Positions 33,230 through 45,689 of a DNA stretch of 64,000 nucleotides are shown here, piece after piece. How positions within the stretch are numbered: position 1 is the first letter of the stretch; the number at the start of each line of letters is the position of its first letter. The notes beneath the pieces are model-generated. The model ran no database searches. It had not been told where the DNA came from and saw only the letters and a program-made list of their open reading frames with translations. Both the position numbers and the translations under genes were made by a program. The DNA comes from Oreohelix idahoensis (lineage: Eukaryota; Mollusca; Gastropoda; Stylommatophora; Oreohelicidae), in contig JAMPIV010019101.1 of assembly GCA_024509875.1 (NCBI GenBank), forward strand, positions 211,001 through 275,000, in the 5' to 3' direction.

Positions 33230-33575
33230 TTATATATATACCTCTAAATAGAGCTATACCATTATGAGAGGATATTCGCTGAATTAACTCAGCTCGGGGC
33301 TTGTACGGGCCATAACCATTGCATAATCTTTCACAAAAGGCGACGGATCAGGTATGAGTTAACAATTGTTCAGCCCAAGGCAACTTTGTTCTTGACTTCT
33401 GAAAAGATCTTGTGAAAGTTCCCTAGGGAAAGAAGCGTCTTTACCCTTCTATCTACAACTCTGCCAAGAGTAATCTTGTGCTAAGATAGACACCTTTGAC
33501 GACATATTTTAGATACTCTTGAGTTTTTGCCATTATTGGACCACTACTGCAAAGCAGGGGAGGCAATCCGTGACA
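33100..33575 (+). repeat. Dispersed repeat C with internal (TA)n, copy 1
   Basis: A flank GTATGAGCCAGAA, then (TA)n at about 33137-33240, then about 330 bp matching 48430-48757. Shared blocks are GGGGCTTG, CTTGACTTCTGAAA, CTTCTATCT, AACTCTGCCAAGAGTAATC, GGACCACTACTGCA and GGGGAGGCAA. Non-coding. Confidence 0.8.
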
Positions 33576-34859
33576 GGAGCAATGAAATAAAACCCAATAC
33601 ATAAAATAAACAAGATCTTAGATTTACAGCCCATGATTTGCAGAAGAGACTACAGAATACTAAAATATGCAAAAAAATGTAATAGGTCACTAATAATAAT
33701 AATAAATTCACTAAACGTCCAATAAACGTCAGTCTGAAATTATATTGGCGGAGTAGACTAGAGAGAAGCGGCTTTGCATAAAAAGAAAGAGCTCGCCGTC
33801 GTTGCACAGTTCTTGTATATAAAAAGACAGGGCCCCTAACGACACACAACACATTTCCACCATGGATGAGAACAAGATTCCCAGAGTTGGTTGACAGCGT
33901 ATCAGAAGTGCTGAAAAAAAGCAAACAGATGCAGAGATGAAACAAAATATAGCTTTGTTATACATGAGAAACTCTGCCCAGCCACACTACAGATATACAG
34001 ATCAGAAACAGGAACTTTAAAAAATGGAGGCGGGCGAGTATAAACAAGATTAAAGAATGGACAGGAAATATGTACCTGACTGGCATGGAACATTCTCAAA
34101 CAACTTCAAAGCCGAGGCAAAATCACCAACAAACAGTTGCCGTAAAAATTATTATGCAAAACAATTATTATACTTGAATGAAGATAGTTTTCCTTGCAGA
34201 TTCCATATCTGCTACAACTGCCCTAAAAATCCATAAAACTACGAATTAAACAACCCCTCAGAATCCCTAATGGAAACTAGCTATACATTTCACAAACTGG
34301 GAATCCTGCTCACTGCATGGTATGTGGAAATGAGAAGGCATATTGACTTGCCAAAGACGGAGGATGCAAAATCGAAACTGAGGACATGACATCATGTAAA
34401 GAGATAAAAGCAATAAACAAAACTAAAACAAAACATAATTTTAAAAAAAATTTCATAGATAAATGATCTAAAGAACACCCATAAGTCTAATATAATAGAA
34501 GCATACTCTCCTACCTAAGAAGAAATCAAGTGATAATTTTCAGAATGAGACTCGGCAAGTTGTCGTGGGGTGTGTTTTGGGGCAACTACGATAGTAGTTT
34601 TCGCCAGGAATAGCCTGTGAGATACTAGGTAGAAGGTCTCCAGAAATTGGCTCGCTAAGAAAGAATAGAGACATATCCGAGATAAGGACAAGAAGAAGAG
34701 AATGCGAATGCTTTCCACTGGACAGTGTTTTCTAGTGAATTATGGAAAGAGTTCTGTTTCCCCACGACATTAGCTTCTGCCCTGAGATCCCGTAACAGAA
34801 AAAGCCCCCAACGTCATCTGAGTGTATGTCGTACTGATAGGTTTGGAAGTTATGTATGG
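33576..34859. other. No recognisable gene
   Basis: The longest ORF here is 133 codons on the minus strand (33544-33945). It is hydrophobic and leucine/serine-rich, overlaps repeat C at its end, has no known motif and is probably chance. Confidence 0.5.
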
Positions 34860-36065
34860 TCCCGTCTGAGTAGAGTGGATGGGGATAAGTACGTGAGAAA
34901 TAAAGATGTGAGAAATAGATTTCACGGGTGAAAAGTTTAAGGAGAAGATCTGTCTCTTGAATGAGTAGCTTCTCTAGTCTAGCCTATCTATACGACTATA
35001 ATTTAGTACAAGACAATCTTTCCTTCCCTATACATGTAAATATAGGTTTAACTACACACACACACACACAGCTATGTGACGACAAGACTCACAAACGTGA
35101 AAAAACTATGGTTAATTGAGTATGGGTCTGACCATCACACAAATTAAAGTTCTTTTTGTTGTTTATTGTCATTAAACTTGACAACACCAAATATCTAAAG
35201 AAAGATCAAATAAAATCAGAATTACATACATAGGAAATAACAGAATAAATGTGCCCTCCCCTTATTGCGAAAAGAATCCAACAAGTTAATAACCACAAAG
35301 GTCAAAGGTTAGCACTATGTTACAGAATAGACAGTAAAGAAACAAGTTCCTACTAAATGCTACCCAGTAAAGTAAACAATTTTAAAGCAAAATCAATGAT
35401 GGTACAGTTTCTGTAACAAAGAAAAATTGTCACTCTCTCTGTCATACGTGGCCACTCAATCACTCCTTACCTACTCTTGGTGATATTCCCTTGGAAATAC
35501 AATTATCCTGAATATAAAATTGCCAGTGTTTTTATCTTCCAAATTGGCCCCAGTCCATCCTTAAGTAAATAAGATTAACAAGGTGGACGCCTAATTTGGC
35601 GGTTTATTCCTGGATGGACAAATGTCACTTCGAATGGTTAGTGTAGAAAAACCGAGATCTTGGGTTCACAGTAAGCAGATGAAAATACTTCCAATATTGG
35701 GAAACATCTGGTTGCTAAAACTGTTACAAGTGATAAATGATGGTAATCCTATCGGCTAGCTATATGGTGAATGCCCATTATGAAACAGCGTAACTCTTCT
35801 GGATAAAATCCACTTGGGTACGACTGCCAAAAGTCGGGAGAAATGTTATTGGTTTCACAACCCAGTGGGCTGATAAAAATTGAACAAATTATTTCTGGGT
35901 TATAGGTCCAGTTAATTTTACCATTTAAAATGATAATTTGTCTCTTTTGCCAATCCTGTTCACAAATGAACTTGTGGACGCGTAAGCCAAGAACAAGACC
36001 ACATTAACCAATCAGTAAATGAAGAAAAAGAAAGACCGCTGGCCACTTCTTTGATCAGGTCGGCG
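34860..36065 (-). repeat. Dispersed repeat D, copy 2
   Basis: The reverse complement aligns with 185-1335 followed directly by 3985-4215 of copy 1, about 1.2 kb in total. It contains a (CA)n of about 18 bp at 35053-35070 where copy 1 has (GT)n near 1326. Function and family unknown. Confidence 0.7.
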
Positions 36066-38181
36066 AGAAATAAACAAGACATTTATGAAAAAATGCTACT
36101 ATTTCATATATATACACGGACGGGGACAAGACTATGTCTTTTCCACTCCGTCAGTCCTGATTAAATTTAAAAGGCACATGGTGACTTTATTTACACCTAT
36201 ACGGTCAGCTTTTCGCCCGCGCTGCAATTTCAGGTCGGATGAAGGTATGCAACCCTTCCCGCCACTTTGCGCGCGCGTTAACGATCAGCGTATAATGTCA
36301 ATTATTATTTAATTGTCCATACGTGCACTTACATAAATATCGCCTGTCGTTAATAGTTATAAAATTGTAGGCGTCTGTGGGTCGTCGTATGGTATTAAAC
36401 AATAGTCAATTACTATAAATACACAAAATGAAATATAACGCGAATTCCATTGTCCCTAGCAGTCGTGCCTAGCATATACTCAATCAACTAAAACGTCTTT
36501 TCTTGTGTGAGAAAACGGGTGGTAAAATTAATATTATAACTGAAACATCTGGGGAAAAAATATAGCTACGCGTTATTTTATTTCACTAGTTTTAACGCTA
36601 GAAAATCACAGTGAATTATAACGGTACGCTTTAACATGAAAGCACTAATTTTCTATTACCAGAACATCGGAATGACAATACCCACGAATTCTATTAACAC
36701 ATCTTTCACAATGGTTCTAGACTACGTGTTTAGACGATCCAAAAAAATCTGAGTGACGACTTACAGCTGGTTTAGGAAGACACAGTTTATATATCATCAT
36801 GGATGTATGATCAATAGATGATGCTACTTTTCACGTTACCATGTGTATCGAGGGAATCAGAAAACTCAGTTCCCTAGACAAAAGGCTTTCACGGTCGCTC
36901 TGTCGGGCGTTGCTAATCGACATCAGATACTTAAAACCGTGCAACGGGGTTTCGTAGATTTTGCCCGCTTCTGGAGATCAAAGCGTTAACTCCCCTCTGC
37001 GTACGAACATCAAAGGGTACACGGGGAAATATTTTTGTCCGTACGTCTACTTCAAAAAGGTCCGGTGTTTTCCCACGTGCAGTCTGTCAGATATTCGATG
37101 ATTGACAGACCAGCTCGCGTGAGAAACTTGATAAACAAACGTGATTCGCTCCCTGTTATGACTGGCAGGTCGCGAAAGTTGGTAAACAACTTCGTTTGTT
37201 TATGTTTAAAGAAAGAAGGCGTGGATTAAAAAGTGAGTAAACGCAGGCAGTAAATGCATGGCTTGGCTAGCAAATCATAGAACGCTACGAGGTCACGAAA
37301 GACTGTCAGATACTGTAGGCTATATTTCCATTATACGTTAAAGTGTAGAAATTTACCTATATGTAAATATTTAACGCCGACAGCACGAGTGATACATTAA
37401 CGAACTAGAGCAACTTAACACAGATGCCTCGAACACACGTCTGGGATGTTATTTCTGATTCTAGAATTTCTCTGTGACTTGAGAGTAGTTTCTGTAGAAG
37501 TCCGGTTCCGTATTAATATTAGTTTTCTTTTCCATTGGATGCTCTAATACGTTTTTCCGTTCCTAAAAATTTAGTATCCTGACTCTATTTTTTTCTGTGC
37601 CAACGTCTGAGCTTTCTACTTTGACCATTTCAGGAATGCAGTGCCGTATGTCAAAACTTTTCCTACGTTTTTTCGTTAGTTCCCGGCCCAAGCTTCCACC
37701 TGGCGTTTTCTGACATACTCCCAATCAGCGCGGTTGTTTATTGGCGCCTCAGAACCCAGCCAATACATTCAAAGTTCATATTATGAAAACTTTTCCTCAT
37801 GCAGTATTCTGTATGATTCATGCGTATGAAAATTTCACATAGTCATCCTCCGTTTATGGAGTTGGTTAATGCGACAGTTCTTGGTAATGTTTAAGTTACA
37901 GCTTCTTACATTTTTCCTGTCGAGTCTGAAGTAATTTTGCAAACTTAAGCAAACACTTCGTGCTCGCATTTACCTGGAGTCAGTGTGGTATTATCACGTT
38001 TTATGGACTCAATTAATCTCTCAGGGATGGGCGATACGCTTGTCTGACCCTGCCATGCATCGAAGCGCAAAACGTGAACAATGACAGTAGGGAAAAAGAG
38101 TGTGCTTGACAATAGAATAATGCAACTAATTCAGTACGTACAACACATGTAGTTTAATACTTCGGGAGAGGAGAAGAGAGC
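36066..38181. other. No recognisable gene
   Basis: ORFs of at most 75 codons. Locally richer in CpG (for example around 36200-36290 and 36890-37150) than the AT-rich surroundings, which might mark a regulatory or young unmethylated region, but no promoter element or exon could be supported. Confidence 0.4.
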
Positions 38182-38760
38182 GGGCAAATTATATTATAGT
38201 CCAGTGCCCCAGCTCTGGTTCATTCTTTGCATCTCTGCTTGCACAATTCTCCGCCAAGTTGTTTTTGGTCGGGCTTTCTTTCACTTTCCTTTAGGGGTCC
38301 ATAGCATAGCTGTCCTTGTGATGGCATCGGGGTCTCGTCTGAGGACGTGGCCAACTCAACTCCAACGTCTGCCAGCTATGATAGTGTGCATTTCGTCTTA
38401 GGTACTCCGAATAAGCAGTTCTTGATTGGTGATGGTATTCAGCCAAAAGATTCAAAGAATTTTCATTAGGCAGATTGTGTGGAAGGAGGACAACTTCGAC
38501 ATTTCCTTCTCTAGTACTCTCCAGCATTCTGCACCATTTAGTAGCGCAGAAAGTATACAGCTCTCATATAATCTTAATCTGGTGTTTGTGCTGTACTGAG
38601 ATGACTTCCAGGTGTTGTTTAGGCTAGCAAAAGCTGATCTCGCTTTATTCATTCTGTTCTTGATGTCTTTGCTTGTTCCGCCGTCTGGTGTTACTACGTA
38701 TGTAAATGTGTCTTATGTCTGTTCCATCTTCTGGTTCCTTATTGTATCTACATAAAGAAA
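38182..38760 (-). pseudogene. LINE (RTE-like) C-terminal fragment
   Basis: On the minus strand, reading frames give TPDGGTSKDIKNRMNKARSA, FASLNNTWKSSQYSTNTRL, YESCILSALLNGAECWR, then further down WSWRWPRPQ-like remnants of the WIGHVLRR segment. This is the region after the RT active site in RTE-like LINEs. Several frameshifts break it. It belongs to a family different from the LINE at 7.77 kb, which reads KARGAFIALGNIWRSREIGS at the same place. Confidence 0.8.
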
Positions 38761-41700
38761 TGCACAAGTTAGCATGGGTAACAACAACATAACCACATAT
38801 CATCATCATCAGCTGTCATCTCCACAATGAAGGTTGGCTGTAATGTCTCAGGCTTCTCTTGCTGCCACACAGTTTCTCTCTCAAATGGGTTGGTGTTGAC
38901 CAAGCAGATAATCTGCTCTTTTCGTGGAACCGACAGCCTGCGAGGAAATATTCTATTGTTTATTTGTTTGTTTTCACACAGAGACACAGTTCTGTCGGTC
39001 CGAATTTTATTGTGCTGAACAAATGGTGCTTGGAGTCGGCACTAGTGTGATAAACGAGTGCAAAAGCCTTATCGTTCTTTCTCTTCCTACAACTTTCTTA
39101 TTTTATTTTATCCCACATTGTGCTCTTTCATTCCACATTGGCTCTTTCAACGTTGTTCTAGTAATCTTTTAATCACGACTGTAATCTTTATTACTCGCGA
39201 CTTGATTTAGACCTTGATAAGATCTCTTTTTGGAAGACAGACGTCATCATCATCAGTTGATAAACTCTTATAATACAAGACCCTTGCCCTGAGCAAGAGA
39301 CATGCTGGAAAAACCTGAAGCTCACTCGAACATCACCAGAGTTAAATACTGTGTTGTTGTGTTGCTCGTGGTTTGAGTATGGAATGTCAACTTGACCTAC
39401 GCAGTGGTGTGTAGACATAGATTGAGTGTATAACATGCGAATGATAAGAAGAGTTCGTGGTGTTGACAAATGTTCTTTTCTCACACTCATGTATGGCTGG
39501 AAGTCATCGACACCAACGACTGTGTACCTTTACTACAGTTTAATTTGGACGTACACACTCGACAGCACAGATAGTGACAAATCACAGGTTGGCATAATAC
39601 ATCATGGTACAGTGGATAAATGGTCTTGCAATGTTACATGGGCACTCATGTAGAATAATAGTATAATGGACTGTCAGTAGCCAAGCACTCAGTATTGCCC
39701 ATATATATATATCATCTGAGTTTACTGACAAAGCACGTCAGATTATAAACAATGTCTAAGATGGCTTCTAGACCTAACCTCGTCTAGCGAAGATTCCTTA
39801 ACATAATGTCCAGCACAGATTTTTCATATAATCAAATTGAACCGCTAGCAATGGGTTCTCATGTGTAGCAGTGATCTCTGGACTAATCAAGCGATAATAC
39901 GGGCATCCCTTTTCTCTTCTTGAAAGTCACTAAATGTTTGGTTACAAGATGGCTTCTCTCGTGAGCTGTCACTCACGTTTGGATACAGATAATGAACCTG
40001 TCTTAAAGTTAGTCATTCATTAAATGTTTCATTGCTCTGTAGATTCTATCATGATACAATTGACTGCATTCTACAGGATATAGTGCTGCTAGGAATCAGA
40101 GTCGTTTTCCATCTAGTTAAATGCATCCTCTCAGATGTACAAAATCGTACCTATCGAAAAACGGTGGCTTCGTACGAGAGTTCAAAAGAGTATCTTTTAT
40201 TACCTGGGTATCAGAAATATGATTCTGCCATTCCTTGGCAATAAGAATGAACACTGGGGTAAAGCATACATGATAGGTCTAGACGACTATCACTTTCCCC
40301 ATAAATATAGAGATCACTTTTTCCGGCTACAAGCCGACATAGAAAAACACAGCCCATCATCAGGGCGAAGCCAAAACACACCTCTCTCGCGACACATCCA
40401 CCGAACAGCCTTTGACCTCTCTAGAGACAAAAGAACATATAGTTTGACTTAGATATGTAAAGATATACAGATATAAGACAGACTCGTCCTACTCAGACAA
40501 ACAATACACATAAATTCAGGCCATAGATATTCTGAAGCAAGAACAATCTATTACTACCCAAACAAAGAATAAATCGCAGTAAAACTGGATTCATCCGCGG
40601 AGTTCGATCGAAAGAGACGACACAACTTTCAAGGGAAGTAACTCAATAATGACTTTTCCTTAAGCACTAAAAAGTATCTATTTTGTTTACAAAATATTTG
40701 CGAACATAACAAGTATACCAATGTATAATATTGTAAGATATCAAAGACTGCACGTAACAGACCTCCACCTTGCATTATCTTTTGAAGTCCACATTGCCTC
40801 GTGATAAATCTGGTGAAACACATCTGGTCTCATCAAAATCAAACACCTGGGCAAGGTACAATTTCTTTGATATCTAATTCCCAGGGGAAACCTAACGAGA
40901 CATACCACCTTGGACTATTGTTAACTTTGAGGAGAACGCGGCTGACACAAAGTATTAGTCTCTTCATTGCTATCAGCTGTGCAAACAAGCTACGGGTCAC
41001 CACTATGGGACAATGAGGCTTGAGCGGCCGCATGACGCAAATATTGATTATTTTGGGAGACGCCCAGCTTGGCCAGGTGAAGAAGTCTTTTCAGGTTGTT
41101 TAAACAAACCACCATGTAATACAATAAGCCCGGCACGACAAAGGGACTCATTACATGCAAACAACAATAAACAGCAAGATTTGTGACAGTTAGAGGACAG
41201 GTGAGTTTTCTAGCTGGCCAATCAATAAACACCGGGCGGTCTGGCAAAGACTGACAGCCAACGCGATGAAAAAGTTGGTCGCGAATTGCCCAACCCACGT
41301 TTAGACTGACATGGGGAGCAACCAGATGGCCTTTTAGCTATTGGGGAGAGGTGGAGTTTCACATCACAGGCAAGATTAGGGAACGTATGGGCGTTTAGGA
41401 ATATAACGTACCGCGGAGTACGCTAGAAATAAATCCAGTTTTCAACATTGTGGCGTAGAGAAAATTTCCTGAAGCCTAGCCTTATGAGACGTGTATATTT
41501 CTGTGTGGATATTGAAATTCATGTATGCGAAATTTATAGTGTTCTTAAAGGATTTCGCGAAAGGGACAAAGAAGGTTAGTAGATCTTATACAGATTATTA
41601 ATACCTTTTTTCTTATCCTCTAGTTATTTATTTTAGCCTCATAGCCAAATGTGCGAAAGATAGTTTTCAATTAATTCTTCTAGTACAGGAATAAATAACA

Positions 41701-42513
41701 TCAGAAGATTTTCCTGTAAGATGATAGGCTGAAAGGAAGTAATTAATAGTTCATACTTCACCTTCTAACTTGTTAAATCATCATCACAGTCTCCCATGTG
41801 CACACACTCTCGTGCACAATATATTTAACATCATTAGAATGGAACACTTAGAGATCAATAGTATAAATGAAAGTCAACCATTGATATTAAGTGTGAAAAC
41901 TTACGAAGACTTTTGTGTGTCTTCAGTCCAACAGAAGTCTGAATCGTCATTATATGTTGAACGTCTAGCCAGAGAGAAGCTATTAGAGCGGACATTTGGA
42001 AAGCGGAATTCGCCATAGGACATCCTTCATTCCTGAATTAAAAAGGAATATTTCTCACCCACGATTAAGACGGTGGACGCAGCATTTTTCGTCACTTTAT
42101 ATCGCGTGCGCACAAGTTCAACACCTATTTAAATCAAGTTCAAATCACTCGAAAGCCTACTACGTGAGTCAATCTAAAGCTCACAGTTGATTATCTATTC
42201 AAATATCAAGTTCAGCTCCATCGGAAGCTTACCATCTGAAGTCAAGCTAAAGAGCTCAAAAGTTGATTCTCATATTTATACCAAGTGCAACACACCCTTA
42301 AGCGCATTCTAGTGTGATGAGTTACTGTTATTTTATTTTCAATTCGCCCCAATTTTTGTGTTCCATTTTATTATTTTGGTTCTTTAATTATTCTTAGGCA
42401 GCCGAGTTCATTAGTTATTAATTCTGGGTTATTTTCTATGGCGTTAGGATTACTCAGACAACCTTCACCAACCCTTTTATTTGTGGGAATGGGAGACAGC
42501 CTCGACCCAGGCT
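38761..42513. other. No recognisable gene
   Basis: ORFs of at most 105 codons without motifs. The stretch 38790-38830 (CATCATCATCAG followed by AATGAAGGTTGGCTGTAATG) resembles the trailer of some LINEs but I cannot prove it. Confidence 0.45.
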
Positions 42514-44801
42514 GTAACACGGAACCAGTGATTCATTCTGGTAGATTGGAGGTCAGAAGCGTTACAGAATATTACGTATAATTTCGGTGAGTGAGCAGAA
42601 ATAATTTTGCGATGGCTTGGTCGGCTGAGTCAGAGGTTAAGGTTATGATATGATTGGTTAAGCTCGATTTAATTTATGTGCAGGCATGATATTAGATCAA
42701 AAGTTAGGCAAAAGCGGTTCCTGGGAGATGATGCCAGACGCGATGACTCACCGCGTCTGTCTTGCATCAGGCTATTAGCAATATATATATATTGAGCGCC
42801 AAAGTTAGTTATTTCTCACTAGTCCAAGTATTTTGCGCCGCGAATAGCGCCATTTCAGTCTGCCTGGTTCCTGGAGATTCTGTAAATTTGGGTATGTTCA
42901 TAAATTAATAGTTGTGTAGGAAGTTTTTTTTTCTATAGGATTTTAGCACGTTAGAGTAAGTTTTCTTCTGGGATCAAATTTAATTTTTATTAGTCAGGAG
43001 TTGCCATCAATTGCTGACTTATACAAAACTAGAGCCATTGTAGTGTAAGTTTTGTCTATAATTATACTACATATAAGCTAGCAGTATCTGTGATTAGTGG
43101 CGCGGGCTTTGAGAAAATTAACTGTATGAGGTTAGGTGCTAAGTTAGACGGGAGCTCTGTGTAATGTAATAAAGAGGTCCGAGTAACAGCATTTGATTAT
43201 GATAATCTGTAATGAATATACGCGGGTGTGGTTTGTGTGTTAATGAGCTGTGCTATTTGGTAATGTAGCCAGAAGACAAGGGGTGAAGCGGGTTTAATAT
43301 TAGCATGGATGGTGTATGCATAAGTGTGTTAAATAATTCTGCTAATTTGATAACCTTCCCGGGGCAGTCTTTAATAAGAATAGGGCTGGAAAATTATCAG
43401 TACAGTAGGATATTGGCTTCAGGGAAGCGATGTTGTGACGCCTACGAGATCACGCACACAAAAGAATTAGGTCAGCCCGCGTCTGGTTTTAACGTGACAG
43501 ACAGCGAGTAATTTGTGCGGGAGAGATAGGAGGGAGCTATAATTTAGTCTGACCCTCGGGCAGAAATATGTGTTTTATTTCTTGTGTGTAGCTTGTGTGT
43601 ATGGGGAGATTTATTAATTTAGGGGACACCAGGGTGTAGATGAATCTTGGGTGTTAATGTGTTATGTATTAGGTAATTTTGAATTGTTGTATAGATATTG
43701 TTATTTTGTTTTACAACGATTCTCGGCGGGAAGGTTGTAGATAAACCTAAGCCTACAACGGATTTTGCCTTCTCGGGAGAGGTACGAGACATCAGTGTAA
43801 TTGAAGAAAACTGGGTACGCGCTTTGTACCTGGCGCCCAGTTACGTCTGCAACACTGAGAGGAATTAGAAGTGAGGACGTGAGGAAACATACCTCAGCGG
43901 GGACTTGTCTCTAAATCGGAGCTCTTAGCTCGTAAAGGCCCAATACAAAAACAGGCTACGTTGCCTGGGGTTGTTTACATACTGCCACAATAGGCCTAAA
44001 CCCGAAGCTGGCTAACTCGTCGGTTTGAAGAGTGTCATCAGCAGTGATAAAATCTACAGCCTCAGGTAATTAAGTATCTATATATTTACTAAAGGCCCCT
44101 TCATCAGAATCCGGGAGAGGAGAGAGAGAAATCATACCTTTCCAAATACTAACGGGAGGAGGTGCGTGACAAAAATCAACTCATCAGAGCCTCAGACGAA
44201 GACGATAGCGTCATAAAGGCACTGAACAGAAGCAGAGGAGAGAGAAGGGAGTTTAACGGTTTCCTCAGGATCAGTAGGGTTAGATAGAAATACTTAGAGG
44301 ACAGCCTCTGAGGTAGTGCTGCAGAATCCATTAGCGTAGCATTTCTTGTGGTGTATTAGTTTTGTGTGCAGGACCGCCTAGAGCGCCTTTGAGACAGTGT
44401 AGTCATTTAGTTTATACATCTTCAGCGGGACAGTGTGTTTAGTTAGTAACAACAGTGTAGTCAGGAGTGGTGGCTCTTACTTAGAGACCCCCGCCAAGTA
44501 TATGTCTTTATCCTTAGTTGTTTTCGTGCAGGTGTGAAAGAGAGCGTGGTAATTTTTATATTGTGTCTTTCACTTGATTATTTATTTTTTCCATGTTGTG
44601 CGAACTCGCACGTTATTGTTGTTTGCTGTGGTATTGATTTGTTGTTTAATAAACTATAAAATGTACACTGGATTAGTTTATCTTTAACTATACTGTACTT
44701 GTATGCTTTGACTGTATAGTGGTGCCTGTGGATAACCTAGTGTAACCTTATCTCCTTTCTGGTAGTTAGAGGTGGTGAGACAGTAGCTAGTAAATAAGTC
44801 A
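42514..44801 (+). other. Possible solo or orphan LTR
   Basis: Starts TGTAACACGGAACCAG. A TATATATATATATTGAGCGCC block at 42780 could be a promoter and TTTAATAAACTATAAA at 44646 a polyadenylation signal. About 150 bp later AAGTCACAAG is followed by TGGCGAGGGAGAGTC, which looks like a primer binding site. No partner LTR or pol ORF lies nearby, so this is a guess based on layout only. Confidence 0.3.
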
Positions 44802-45170
44802 CAAGTGGCGAGGGAGAGTCAATCTAGGTTCTCACCCTCGAAGCTATAAATCTCATCCTTCCACATTCACTGTAATTTTCATCTTAATCTATCTTCTCAG
44901 ACTTTCCTCAAAACTGGTGTATCTGTACTCAGACAGACTCTAATTAAAGTCACTTTGTGACATCTAGGAAGCAGATTCCATAGTTATTTCCAGGACAGAT
45001 TACTCCAAGTATATTTCATGAATCACGATTACATGAGTATGTAATCATTACTCATTAACTTAATGAGTCTACATAGCAGTCTAAGATTTGCCTAGTTACT
45101 AGGGTGAGTTGTACATATTTTTATACTTTGAATTTTACTGGTTTATACTAGCTAGGAGTGTTAAAGATTC

Positions 45171-45335
45171 ATACGAGGCTGGAAACCTCAGCATGTGAAA
45201 AGGATACATTCATGAACCACCACAGCAAGCGCTTGTGATTGCTTCATGCTAGTTCTCACGGAAGAACCAAAAGCAAAGGTAATCCCAAACTCCAAGTTGA
45301 GAAAGAAAATGGATGATGATGACAGCATGTGTATA
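45171..45335 (+). repeat. Dispersed repeat F, copy 2
   Basis: Counterpart of 32334-32490: GAGGCTGGAAACCTCAGCAT, then AACCACCACAGCAAGCGCTT and CCCAAACTCC. Similarity fades after the TGATGATGACA block. Confidence 0.75.
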
Positions 45336-45689
45336 TTATCATTTGTAATGAGTTGTATGTACGTTTAAAGTAGTTCCTTCAGGCACAAGCCACTTGCCGC
45401 TGTCCAGTTGAAATTACATTAACTAAAAGAATAGTGATTTATTTTATTATCACATCACCTGAGTTATATGATATACACTCAGAGAGAGTACAAATTCTTA
45501 TAAAGAAATCAGTGACGGACAGCAGGGAAAGGCGGACTCATCTAAATCAGGACAACAAATACTTAGCAGCGGAAAGTGTTCTTTTATTCCCTCTAAAGTT
45601 GGTGGCCTGCTTACAATCAAAAGAACAACTGAAAGAGTTGCTCAGCCTAGGAACTGCCAAACATAACGCAAGAAACTAAGTAAACGAAC

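Noticed and set aside
33544..33945. 133-codon hydrophobic ORF on the minus strand
   Set aside because: Its end overlaps repeat C, it has no recognisable domain, and its composition fits chance translation of AT-rich DNA.
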